Shown: positions 7,701-14,224 of the stretch, piece after piece | Position numbering within the stretch: position 1 is the first letter of the stretch | Layout: the number at the start of each line of letters is the position of its first letter | Source: Collinsella aerofaciens | GTDB lineage: Bacteria; Actinomycetota; Coriobacteriia; Coriobacteriales; Coriobacteriaceae | Reading direction: 5' to 3' | Assembly: GCF_028209625.1 (NCBI RefSeq) | Contig: NZ_JAQLDU010000024.1 | Span: forward strand, 1 to 14,234 | Length of the DNA: 14,234 nt | Translations under genes and position numbers: made by a program | Notes under the pieces: model-generated | The model's database searches: none | What the model saw: only the letters and a program-made list of their open reading frames with translations | Told to the model about the DNA's origin: nothing

Positions 7701-10700
7701 GAGGCGCGCGTGGGCTCGACCGATGTTGCCGCCGCTGCTGCCGAGGTAACGGCTCGCAATTATGTGCGCTATGTTCCGGGTGCTTCGGTCTGGAACTTTG
7801 ATGTGACGTATCGTGGCGGTACGCAAAACCTGGTCAAGGACGGCAAGGACACCGGCAAGAGCCTGTGGACCTTCCATCATCTGCCACAAAAGAAGAACGC
7901 CTACTGGACCTTTGACATCACGCTTGAGGTGGGAAACGAAGAGGCCGCCGACACGCTCGACCTGTACGTGGACTGCGTGGATGGCAAGACGGTGACGATT
8001 CCTCTGACTCAAAAGTCGCGCGAGGGCACCCGTGTGCGCTATGTGGCGGAGTATGTGGACGAGGGTTACCTTAAGCTGCTCGACGAGTTTAACAAGGCGA
8101 ATGACTCGACCTATGTGAACTGCGGAAACTTTGAGCAGATCTTTATGCCGCAGACCTACCGCATCTCCAATGCTCAGCTTATGACCATGCTGAGTTTTGA
8201 CGCCAACGCTTCGGCCAAAAAGCATTCCGCCGCGGCCGAGGAGCGCCAGCAGGAGTTCTCGAATGCCGTGCAGCAGTGGCACGAGTATATGATGGATAAC
8301 TCTTTTAACGATGTCGACGAGGCCTTTAACGATGCGATTGACCAGATGGTCGCCGATGCGCTTGCCGAGGAAGAGAAGGGTGGTAAAGAGGACGAAGCCC
8401 AAGGTGGAGCTGCCCGCAAGGCTCGTCGCGCCCCCGCCGCCAGCGACGGCGAGGGTGATGATGCTGGCAACGACGAGGCCGCGCAGTTTGCCGCCGAGCT
8501 TAAGGCTGCGGTTGGCGGCTCGTCGGCGCTGCTGACCAAGCAGGGCGACAGCTATGGCGTCAACGTGGACAAGATGATCTTTGAGGACGCGTACGGCACC
8601 GGTGAGGATTGGTACCAGGAACTCGCGTCGGCTCAGGGTGCAAGCGCTGCGGATGCGGCGGCCATCAAGGAACTTGTCGACCATGCGTCGCGAGCGGAGT
8701 TTATTGCCCAGCAGGCCGAGGATCTGGTGGGCCAGTCGATGGGTATCGGCCAGCTCAACCAATACGGAAGCTGGAATGACGCAACCGCTGCGGCGCTCAA
8801 CAAGTGTGCGGGCATTAAGGCCAGCGAGTACAACGGCCAGTCGACGAGCGGGTTTAACGATTTGGGCCAGGCGCTCGGCAGCTCGCTGAGCTACAAGGCG
8901 GCTGACGACGATACCGTCAAGGGCTTTAAGGTCGCCGCGCCCGATGGCGACGAGACCGCTTACATTGAGTCGGAGTTTATCGAGAACTCCAATAACAACA
9001 AGAACCAGGCGCTGCTGTTTAACTCAATCGCCATGCAATGCGACATTTTGGACAATCTGTACGATAACTGGAACGTAGTCCACAGCCTCAATAACTCTAC
9101 GATTCGCGGTTGGCTTATGGCTTGGAAGCGCAACGGTGACGTCAGCGCCCACATGAAGCTCATCCGCACGATCCGTTCGCTCAAAAGCTACAAGATCGAG
9201 TGTGAGATGTTCGGCCAGGTCTTTAAGACCGATGCGTGGAAGGCGGCCGGCCAGGCGTTTCCCGCGGCGACCCAGGGCATCGGCATCTTTACCGGCATTT
9301 ACGGCGTGAACGATGCCAGCAAGAACTGGGAGAACGTGAACGTCCGTATGCAGAAGGTGAAGGGCGAGCGCGAGGGCTATGAGCTTCAGCATACGCGCTT
9401 GCTTGCCAAGCCCGAGAAGACCGAGGACGACTGGAAGTGCATTTACGCGCTGCGCGACGCCATGGAGAAGGCGCGTGCGTTTGAGGATCTGCTGTATCGC
9501 CAGCTCTGCCACGATAGCACCGATGTGGCGGTGGGCTCCATTATGACAATCGCCGGCGTGCTGACGGCCGGTTCGGCGGGTACCGTGGTGGGCGCTGCCT
9601 ATGACGCGGCTTCGACGAGTGTAGGTTCGGAGCGCGCGATTAAGCTGACCAATGCCGAATGCGCCTACGATGTTGCCTGCGAGCAGGTGGAGCGCGCGTG
9701 CCAGAATCGTATTACGGTCAACTGGGGCGAGCTGACCGATGCCGAGGTCTATAACGCCAACAAGGACGGCTTGATCTCGGACGAGAAGATGCAGTCGATT
9801 TTCGAGGCGCGTTATCGCAACGTGGCTGCCAAGGCGGCACCCGACCCTGCGGGCGTGGTGTACGAGGGTCTGCTGTCCAATACGGTTGAAGGCGCGACGG
9901 TTGAGCTGTGGAGCGCCGACGATGCGACCGGTACCAATGCCGTGCGTTGGGATGCCGAGGAGTATGAACAGGACAATCCACTTGCAACGGGTGCGGACGG
10001 TGCGTACAACTGGAATACGCCGACCGGCTGGTATCAGGTGCGCGTGACCAAGGACGGGTATGAGGAGGCGCGTTCGGCTTGGCTGCGCGTGCCGCCGATT
10101 CAGACTGAGGTGAACATTGGTTTGGTGTCGACGGCGGCGCCCGAGATGGCTTCGGCCCATGCCTATACCGATTGCGTCGAGGTTGAGTTTGCGCAGTATA
10201 TGGATGCGAGCGACGATGCCCTGGTCGCATTGTGCGCGCAGGGCTTGGGTGACGTGACGTATACGTGGCTCGATAAGCAGGATGATCCCAATGGCAAGCC
10301 GCTGTCGCGCGTGCTGCGTATTCGCTATGCCGATGCGTGTGAGGCGGGCTCGACGGTGGCGTTTGAGCTAGACGGTGCTCGCAACTACGCTGGCACGGCC
10401 ATGGCGCGCTGGGCAAGTGGCGAGCTTGTCGTAGGCGTTCGTGCCGACAAGCTCAAGCTCAACGTGGAGCAGGCCGTGACCATGCTTGAGGGCAGTGATT
10501 TTGAGCTGGTGGCGCACGTGACCGATAAGGCGGGCAAGCCGTTTGCGGGCGCCAAGGTTAGTGTTGGGCTGGAGTCCACGGCTATCTGCTCTGTTGATGC
10601 CACCCAGGCCGTGACGGGCGAGGACGGCGCGGCGACGTTTGTGCTGCATGGTGCTCTGCCCGGTTTGACGACGTTGACGGCGGCGGTGGACGGCACGGCG

Positions 10701-11342
10701 CTGTCCAAGCAGGTCGACGTGCGCGTGTCTGCCGAGGCAGTGCGACCGGCGCGACCGGTGGCGACGATTGGTGCGACGACGTTTGGTGCATGGTCGCCCA
10801 AGGAGAACTACATTACGGTTCCCAAGGGTACGAAGCTGGAGCTTTCGGCCGAGGACGGCATGACGATTTGGTACACCACCAACGACACGTGTCCCTGCCG
10901 TGACGAAGGCCGCGTAAAGTACACCGAGCCTATTGCGCTCGATAGCAATATATATGTGCGCATTGCGGCACAGCGCCCTGGCATGTCGTACAGCGAGTAT
11001 TCCGAGCGTCTGAACATTACGATTACGGTGACCGATGAGGCGACGCCCGATTCCGAGCCGGAACCCAAGCCGGAACCCAAGCCGACGCCTGGCAGCGGTG
11101 AGCAGGGTGGCGGTGCGGATGGCTCTGGCGGTACCGGGGCTCCTGCGGGTGGTTCGACTTCGACGACGACCACGGTGACGACGGACAAGTCCAAGGGTGG
11201 GGGCAAGAACGGTAAGAAGTCCGATGCTGCGGTGCTCGTCAACACGGGTGACGCCACCGCGATGACGGTCGCCGCTCTGGGCATCGCCGGCGCAACCGTT
11301 GCCGCCGCCGGCATCGCCGCGACCAAGCGCCGCAAGCGCTAG
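4728..11342 (+). CDS. Giant modular LRR/Ig-like surface protein, sortase-type anchored
   Basis: A 2204-residue exported protein, probably an adhesin. AGGAAAGGAA upstream and the signal peptide (cut after AFA-33) support the ATG at 4728 over the TTG at 4704. In order: an Ala/Asp/Pro-rich linker to about 130; BspA-like leucine-rich repeats at about 194-410 (IKEIALPDSVEELKSYAF, VERIERNAFDGC); beta-rich modules to about 1160; a mostly helical section at about 1160-1705 with an acidic linker split by a basic RKARR (1230-1234) and a Gly/Ala hydrophobic stretch at 1600-1627; a carboxypeptidase-regulatory-like fold at about 1708-1800 (GADGAYNW, GWYQVRVTKDGYEEA); an Ig/Big-like region to about 1900; a Big_1-like Ig domain at about 1905-2002; a chitobiase-C-terminal-like module at about 2010-2100 (DGMTIWYTTND, KYTEPIAL); a Pro/Glu/Lys spacer; and LVNTGD at 2170-2175, a hydrophobic segment and KRRKR. 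LVNTG is a noncanonical motif. The last 30 residues are almost identical to gene 2. No catalytic domain is recognised. Confidence 0.88.
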   Translation: MRWTTVRALCRCLTVAAVTLTMVTGSLPAGAFAETLTTDGTFVQTDNGQAANAAPADSADAQMSDSASADPAPDAGAADSTVLDTGDAPAPPDSEIASAAGLTGAGQTESTPAGTLATDLVEGKELAEQQKQEEASGTEATWNEELELWATSKGATGVKDEYDDGYVAGEQTPAQYYFSIDSLTNEISIEYGDAGITTLEVPSTIDDKNVVSLTGMGSAALTSITFAPNSHVRSVGGLGGSSIKEIALPDSVEELKSYAFYKSKTLQTVTWPNNAAFTTIPEQAFKECEQLDDKVVATLPPSVKTIDYLAFAYCGVPQFYVSDTTVLTFTQINVPGTVERIERNAFDGCSFVLSVTIGDGVKYIGAHAFASLDPAIAGKEIVLPKSVEMIEWGAFENTRYGNETNHNAVALRVMNPDLRFGEAGYPGDYNERVTIDGVTYAIPFSEGQTIYAYATDSAGNPSMVKKLADAVADRKDSVDSSKPAYTFEWMGEAAQVTGKLPQSATATLVQAGQSTPLAVGDDGSFTADALSKTAATLRISLSGYYDMVLARPGDQMTGTWNIGEIKAEDFTKIPASRAIELNVGYLEPIVGQDKTERIELDSLDKIDLTVKSGGKTLKPAKGDKENDFRIQGTALVVSQAIADADQDLEITLEPKDSLRLGGATATVKPSAGKVDIDLKPWGTATVTTKGDYQGANRVLVFRTSDGKLVADGVTCLMGYEDDGTTPIMKAETPRLKAGSYTIVAFNKTSYDIQATSYSTFSRLGLTVGKHIAQKQVKIEDGKQLDVTLDVPTFDVETYRAERGLTAGSVIADSSAVVGVETELRIHYELKDSQAAKIEIPLAKDAVEDVSAGSRDPGDSSHTWWTDATWEGDNLVLNMKKGMGADVFVRFKPKAAGIYAISPLITLGEVTLPLGSTTLEVSGSRIEVDNTDVHSLLGNVAYVYAAPGKSVQLTVGTGSSAAKYTGKTNKLGRAKIEYELPQDTLAAERVTLEARVGSTDVAAAAAEVTARNYVRYVPGASVWNFDVTYRGGTQNLVKDGKDTGKSLWTFHHLPQKKNAYWTFDITLEVGNEEAADTLDLYVDCVDGKTVTIPLTQKSREGTRVRYVAEYVDEGYLKLLDEFNKANDSTYVNCGNFEQIFMPQTYRISNAQLMTMLSFDANASAKKHSAAAEERQQEFSNAVQQWHEYMMDNSFNDVDEAFNDAIDQMVADALAEEEKGGKEDEAQGGAARKARRAPAASDGEGDDAGNDEAAQFAAELKAAVGGSSALLTKQGDSYGVNVDKMIFEDAYGTGEDWYQELASAQGASAADAAAIKELVDHASRAEFIAQQAEDLVGQSMGIGQLNQYGSWNDATAAALNKCAGIKASEYNGQSTSGFNDLGQALGSSLSYKAADDDTVKGFKVAAPDGDETAYIESEFIENSNNNKNQALLFNSIAMQCDILDNLYDNWNVVHSLNNSTIRGWLMAWKRNGDVSAHMKLIRTIRSLKSYKIECEMFGQVFKTDAWKAAGQAFPAATQGIGIFTGIYGVNDASKNWENVNVRMQKVKGEREGYELQHTRLLAKPEKTEDDWKCIYALRDAMEKARAFEDLLYRQLCHDSTDVAVGSIMTIAGVLTAGSAGTVVGAAYDAASTSVGSERAIKLTNAECAYDVACEQVERACQNRITVNWGELTDAEVYNANKDGLISDEKMQSIFEARYRNVAAKAAPDPAGVVYEGLLSNTVEGATVELWSADDATGTNAVRWDAEEYEQDNPLATGADGAYNWNTPTGWYQVRVTKDGYEEARSAWLRVPPIQTEVNIGLVSTAAPEMASAHAYTDCVEVEFAQYMDASDDALVALCAQGLGDVTYTWLDKQDDPNGKPLSRVLRIRYADACEAGSTVAFELDGARNYAGTAMARWASGELVVGVRADKLKLNVEQAVTMLEGSDFELVAHVTDKAGKPFAGAKVSVGLESTAICSVDATQAVTGEDGAATFVLHGALPGLTTLTAAVDGTALSKQVDVRVSAEAVRPARPVATIGATTFGAWSPKENYITVPKGTKLELSAEDGMTIWYTTNDTCPCRDEGRVKYTEPIALDSNIYVRIAAQRPGMSYSEYSERLNITITVTDEATPDSEPEPKPEPKPTPGSGEQGGGADGSGGTGAPAGGSTSTTTTVTTDKSKGGGKNGKKSDAAVLVNTGDATAMTVAALGIAGATVAAAGIAATKRRKR

Positions 11343-11378
11343 GGTTGGGTGGCGGTGCCTATCCGCGGCTTCGGCAAA

Positions 11379-11596
11379 ATCTAAATCTGTAACACCAGGC
11401 CAGATATTTGGGCTCCAGGTGTTACAGATTTAGATGAACGGTCCGGCCGTCAGCCTAATGTCTCGATTTGTAACACCAAGCGGGATATTTGGCCTCTAAC
11501 TGTTACAGATCGAGATGAACAGGCGGATGTTCGCACAATATCTTGATCTGTAACAACTACGAAGCTCAACAGGGTCTAACTGTTACAGATTGAGAC
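11379..11596 (+). repeat. Phased inverted-repeat array 2 (three units)
   Basis: Arms lie at 11379-11394/11420-11435, 11460-11475/11501-11516 and 11540-11555/11581-11596. Every loop is 25 nt and the gaps between units are 24 and 23 nt. Unit 3 is perfect, and two further C-G pairs (11395-11396 with 11418-11419) lengthen it to 18 bp. Unit 4 has two imperfect positions, both G-U on the + strand. Unit 5 has two G-U pairs and one A-C at the outer end. The unit 2 and unit 4 loops are nearly identical. The array begins 36 nt after the gene 3 stop. Confidence 0.9.
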
Positions 11597-11629
11597 AAAC
11601 GCCGGAATTGGTTTGCCGACCAGACCCCA

Positions 11630-11666
11630 GATCACCACAAAGGCACCTGCCCCCTTTGTGGTGGTC
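11630..11666 (+). repeat. REP-like CCACAAAGG palindrome, copy 3
   Basis: CACCACAAAGG (11633-11643) pairs perfectly with CCTTTGTGGTG (11653-11663), and the stem extends through a T-G and two more pairs to 11630-11666. It follows array 2 by 33 nt in the same order and orientation as copy 2 follows array 1. It sits between the converging ends of gene 3 and nfnB. Confidence 0.75.
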
Positions 11667-11681
11667 GGTCGACCGGCATAG

Positions 11682-11719
11682 AAAAAGTCCCCGTCGGGCG
11701 TGTGCTCGACGGGGACTTT
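11682..11719 (-). terminator. Intrinsic terminator of the nfnAB operon
   Basis: On the minus strand AAAGTCCCCGTCG and CGACGGGGACTTT form a perfect 13-bp stem with a 10-nt loop, ending in GACTTTTTC. It starts 28 nt after the nfnB stop. On the plus strand the tail GACTTTGCCGTTTG is a poorer T-tract, so it may stop gene 3 transcripts only in part. Confidence 0.88.
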
Positions 11720-11747
11720 GCCGTTTGATGGCGAGCGCTGTAGGTGA

Positions 11748-13157
11748 TTACTCGCCCAGCAGGCTCTTGGTGATGGAAGCGGCGGCCTTCTTGCCGGCGC
11801 CCATCGCCAGAATGACCGTAGCGGCACCGGTGACGATGTCGCCGCCGGCCCAGATGCGGGGATCGGTGGTCTGGCCGGTCTCCTCGTCGGCGACGATGTA
11901 GCCCCACTTGTTGAGCTCCATCTTGCCGCCGATCTTGGCAGCGAAGGGGTTGGCGTTGGTGCCGATAGCCGAGATCGCGACGTCGCAGGGGATCTCCTCG
12001 ATGGCGCCCTCGATGGGCACCGGGCGACGACGGCCGGACTCGTCAGGCTCGCCGAGCTCCATCTTCTGGACCTTTACGGCGCACACGGAGCCGTCCTCGC
12101 CAGCGACAAACTCGAGCGGGGAGACGAGCGGCAGAACCTCGACGCCCTCGGCCTTGGCGTGGTGCAGCTCGGCGCGACGGCAGGGCATCTCGTCCTCGGT
12201 ACGACGGTAGGCGATGATGGCGTGCTCGGCGCCCAGGCGCTTGGCGGTACGGACGGCGTCCATAGCCACGTTGCCGCCACCAAAGACAACGACGTTCTTG
12301 CCGTGCTTGGTGGGGGTGTCGTACTCGGGGAACTTGTTGGCCTTCATCAGGTTCACGCGGGTGAGGTACTCGTTAGCGAAGAAGACGTTGGGCAGGTTCT
12401 CGCCGGGGACGTTGAGGAACTTGGGCAGGCCAGCGCCGGTTGCCACGTAGATGGCGTCGAAGCCCTGCTCGAACAGCTCCTCGGCCGTGGCCATGTTGCC
12501 CACGACGGAGTTGTACTCAAACTTGACGCCCATGTCCTCCAGGCCGTCAATCTCGCGCTTGACGACTGCCTTGGGCAGACGGAACTCGGGGATGCCGTAG
12601 ACCAGCACGCCGCCGCCGGTGAAGAATGCCTCGAAGACGGTAACGTCAAAGCCGTTGCGGGCAAGCTCGCCGGCGCAGGTGATGCCGGACGGGCCGGAGC
12701 CGACGACGGCGACCTTCTTGCCGTTCTTGGGAGCCATCTTGGGCGTGGAGGCGAGCTCGGGGCGGTCACCCAGGAAGCGCTCGAGCTGGCCGATGGCCAC
12801 GGGCTCGGACTTCTTGCCACGGATGCACTTACCCTCGCACTGGTTCTCCTGCGGGCAGACGCGGCCGCAGATGGCGGGAAGCATGGAGTCCTCGCGGATG
12901 GTATCGAGAGCGCCGCCGAAGTCCTTCGCGCGGATCTGCTCGATAAAGCGGGGAATGTTGATGTTGACGGGGCAGCCCTCAACACAGAACGGCTTCTTGC
13001 AGTTGAGGCAGCGCTCGGCCTCGGCCAGCGCCATCTCCTCGGTGAAGCCCTTGTCGACGGGGCGGAAGTCGCAGGCGCGCTCGGCAGCCGGCTCCTCGTT
13101 ATCGGGGGTGCGGGGCGACTTCATATCGGCAACGAAACGACCGTTAACTAGTGGCAT
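11748..13157 (-). CDS. nfnB: NfnB, NADPH-binding subunit of the electron-bifurcating ferredoxin:NADP+ oxidoreductase
   Basis: A 469-residue iron-sulfur flavoprotein of the glutamate synthase small-subunit family (often auto-named gltA). Visible features: cysteines 50, 53, 58, 62 and 97, 101, 107, 111 in the two [4Fe-4S] segments (CLNCKKPFCVEGCP and CGRVCPQENQCEGKC); the FAD dinucleotide motif GSGPSG at 153-158; the NADP-binding GGGNVAMD at 293-300; and AGGD at 437-440. With NfnA it is known to couple NADH and reduced ferredoxin oxidation to NADP+ reduction in the cytoplasm of anaerobes. No large glutamate synthase subunit is nearby, and the upstream partner is NfnA, which decides against a glutamate synthase role. 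Its ATG overlaps the end of nfnA by 10 nt, implying coupled translation. Length is normal and all motifs are intact. Confidence 0.93.
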   Translation of the reverse strand: MPLVNGRFVADMKSPRTPDNEEPAAERACDFRPVDKGFTEEMALAEAERCLNCKKPFCVEGCPVNINIPRFIEQIRAKDFGGALDTIREDSMLPAICGRVCPQENQCEGKCIRGKKSEPVAIGQLERFLGDRPELASTPKMAPKNGKKVAVVGSGPSGITCAGELARNGFDVTVFEAFFTGGGVLVYGIPEFRLPKAVVKREIDGLEDMGVKFEYNSVVGNMATAEELFEQGFDAIYVATGAGLPKFLNVPGENLPNVFFANEYLTRVNLMKANKFPEYDTPTKHGKNVVVFGGGNVAMDAVRTAKRLGAEHAIIAYRRTEDEMPCRRAELHHAKAEGVEVLPLVSPLEFVAGEDGSVCAVKVQKMELGEPDESGRRRPVPIEGAIEEIPCDVAISAIGTNANPFAAKIGGKMELNKWGYIVADEETGQTTDPRIWAGGDIVTGAATVILAMGAGKKAAASITKSLLGE

Positions 13158-13987
13158 GCGCAGCTCTTTTCCTCATAGGCCTTGAGGGACTCGCCCTCTT
13201 CGGAACGGTAAGCGGCCTGGCGGGCACGAAGGTCATCCCAGTCGACCAGGGTGGCATCGAAGTCGGGGCCGTCGACGCAAGCGAACTTGGTCACGCCGCC
13301 CACCTCGACGCGGCAGCAGCCGCACATGCCGGTGCCGTCAACCATGATGGGGTTGAGCGACGCGGTGATGGGGGTGTCGTACTTCTGGGCGGTGAGGGTC
13401 GAGAACTTCATCATCGGAACGGGGCCGACGCAGAAGACCTGGCTCACGGCCTTGTCCTGCAGCAGGCGCTCCAGCGGAGCGGTGACAACGCCCTGCTCGC
13501 CGTAGGAGCCGTCGTCGGTGGTGATGTGGATGTGGTCCTCGTCGAGGAGCTCGCGGAACTGGTCCTCCATGAGCAGGAGGTCCTTGGTGCGGGCGCCCAT
13601 GATGGCGTGCACCTCGTGACCGGTCTCGACCAGGTGCTTGGCGACCGGGAAGGCAATTGCCAGGCCGACGCCGCCGCCAATGACGGCGCAGGGGCCCTCG
13701 GCCATCTCGGTGGGAACGCCCAACGGGCCCACGACGTCGCGCAGCGACTCGCCGGCCTCGTAGGTGGAAAGCATCTCGGTGGTCTTGCCGATCACCATGA
13801 AGATGAACTCGACCCAGCCCTCGTCACCGTTCCAGCCGGCCAGGGTAAACGGGACGCGCTCGCCCGTCTCGTTGGCGCGGACCATGAGGAACTGTCCGGC
13901 GTGCGCATGTTTGGCGATTGCAGGCGCCTCGATGCGGAACTTGAACACCTTCTCCGAGAACTGCGTCTTCTCCAGGATCTTATACAT
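13148..13987 (-). CDS. nfnA: NfnA, NADH-binding FAD/[2Fe-2S] subunit of the Nfn complex
   Basis: A 279-residue protein of the ferredoxin reductase / dihydroorotate dehydrogenase electron-transfer subunit family, also annotated as sulfide dehydrogenase subunit beta. An N-terminal FAD-binding beta-barrel (about 1-95) includes RVPFTLA at 44-50. The NAD-binding half (about 98-205) has GGGVG at 104-108 and a CVGPVPMM motif at 186-193. The C-terminal [2Fe-2S] segment has Asp217, Cys222, Cys224, Cys225 and Cys237 within DGTGMCGCC and FACVDGP. Family knowledge places NADH oxidation and one iron-sulfur relay here, passing electrons to and from NfnB. It is first in the operon. GAGAGGGG 4 nt before the ATG supports the start. 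A run of Cys/His ends the protein (SCACH). Confidence 0.92.
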   Translation of the reverse strand: MYKILEKTQFSEKVFKFRIEAPAIAKHAHAGQFLMVRANETGERVPFTLAGWNGDEGWVEFIFMVIGKTTEMLSTYEAGESLRDVVGPLGVPTEMAEGPCAVIGGGVGLAIAFPVAKHLVETGHEVHAIMGARTKDLLLMEDQFRELLDEDHIHITTDDGSYGEQGVVTAPLERLLQDKAVSQVFCVGPVPMMKFSTLTAQKYDTPITASLNPIMVDGTGMCGCCRVEVGGVTKFACVDGPDFDATLVDWDDLRARQAAYRSEEGESLKAYEEKSCACH

Positions 13988-13991
13988 AGAA

Positions 13992-13999
13992 CCCCTCTC
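13992..13999 (-). promoter_or_regulatory. Ribosome binding site of nfnA
   Basis: On the minus strand GAGAGGGG stands 4 nt before the ATG at 13987-13985. It supports that start; no upstream in-frame candidate has a comparable site. Confidence 0.7.
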
Positions 14000-14053
14000 T
14001 TGTTAGGGCTACCGAACCGTGCCTCCACGGAAAAGGACGGTGGCCCGAATAAA

Positions 14054-14088
14054 ACCGTACGCGCACAGGCGTTGTGCAGACATACGGT
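14054..14088 (-). promoter_or_regulatory. Leader hairpin of nfnA with T-rich tail
   Basis: On the minus strand ACCGTA (14088-14083) pairs with TACGGT (14059-14054), enclosing a second stem, GCACA (14077-14073) with TGTGC (14067-14063), around ACGCC. TTTTATT follows. If transcription starts about 7 nt after the TATAAT box, this hairpin lies at the very 5' end of the mRNA. It could stabilise the mRNA or act as an attenuator; the bulged stem makes it a modest terminator. Confidence 0.45.
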
Positions 14089-14092
14089 ACAA

Positions 14093-14098
14093 ATTATA
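14093..14098 (-). promoter_or_regulatory. nfnA: Candidate -10 box for nfnAB
   Basis: The minus strand reads GGGTATAATTTG, a perfect TATAAT about 105 nt before the nfnA start. GTGACA at 14116-14111 is a five-of-six match to the -35 consensus but only 12 nt away, too close for a standard sigma-70 promoter. At the usual 17-nt spacing the sequence is CGTAAG. The -10 is good and the -35 uncertain, which would fit activator dependence. Confidence 0.5.
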
Positions 14099-14171
14099 CC
14101 CTCATGGACATGTCACTTACGTGTTTCTTCGGCGGGTGGGAAAAGGGTTTATCCGCTCCTTGATTGGCAAC

Positions 14172-14224
14172 TTCATCCGAACACTTCCCACATTCATCCG
14201 TACATGTACGGATGAATGTGGGAA
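14172..14224. repeat. Perfect 40-bp palindrome with an extra direct half-site
   Basis: Positions 14185-14204 are the exact reverse complement of 14205-14224, with no spacer; the centre is CCGTACATGTACGG and the ends are TTCCC/GGGAA. Within it TTCATCCG (14193-14200) and CGGATGAA (14209-14216) face each other, and another TTCATCCG lies at 14172-14179, exactly 21 bp from the first. It is about 90 bp upstream of the nfnA -10 box. It could be an operator, or a terminator of a gene beyond the window edge, although no T-run follows on the plus strand. Confidence 0.7.

Noticed and set aside
7014..8762. 582-codon minus-strand open frame inside gene 3
   Set aside because: It is a complementary-strand artefact of a high-GC gene whose + strand frame has clear domains along its whole length.
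12159..13151. Long + strand open frame opposite nfnB
   Set aside because: Shadow of the conserved nfnB gene, same reasoning as for the frame opposite nfnA.
11748..13157. Glutamate synthase small subunit (gltD) assignment
   Set aside because: There is no large subunit nearby, and the overlapping partner is an NfnA-type FAD/[2Fe-2S] protein, so NfnB is the better call despite the shared family.
13151..14215. Long + strand open frame opposite nfnA
   Set aside because: It is antisense to a clear NfnA gene, of Gly/Val/Leu/Asp/His-rich composition typical of a GC-rich complementary frame, with no ribosome binding site.
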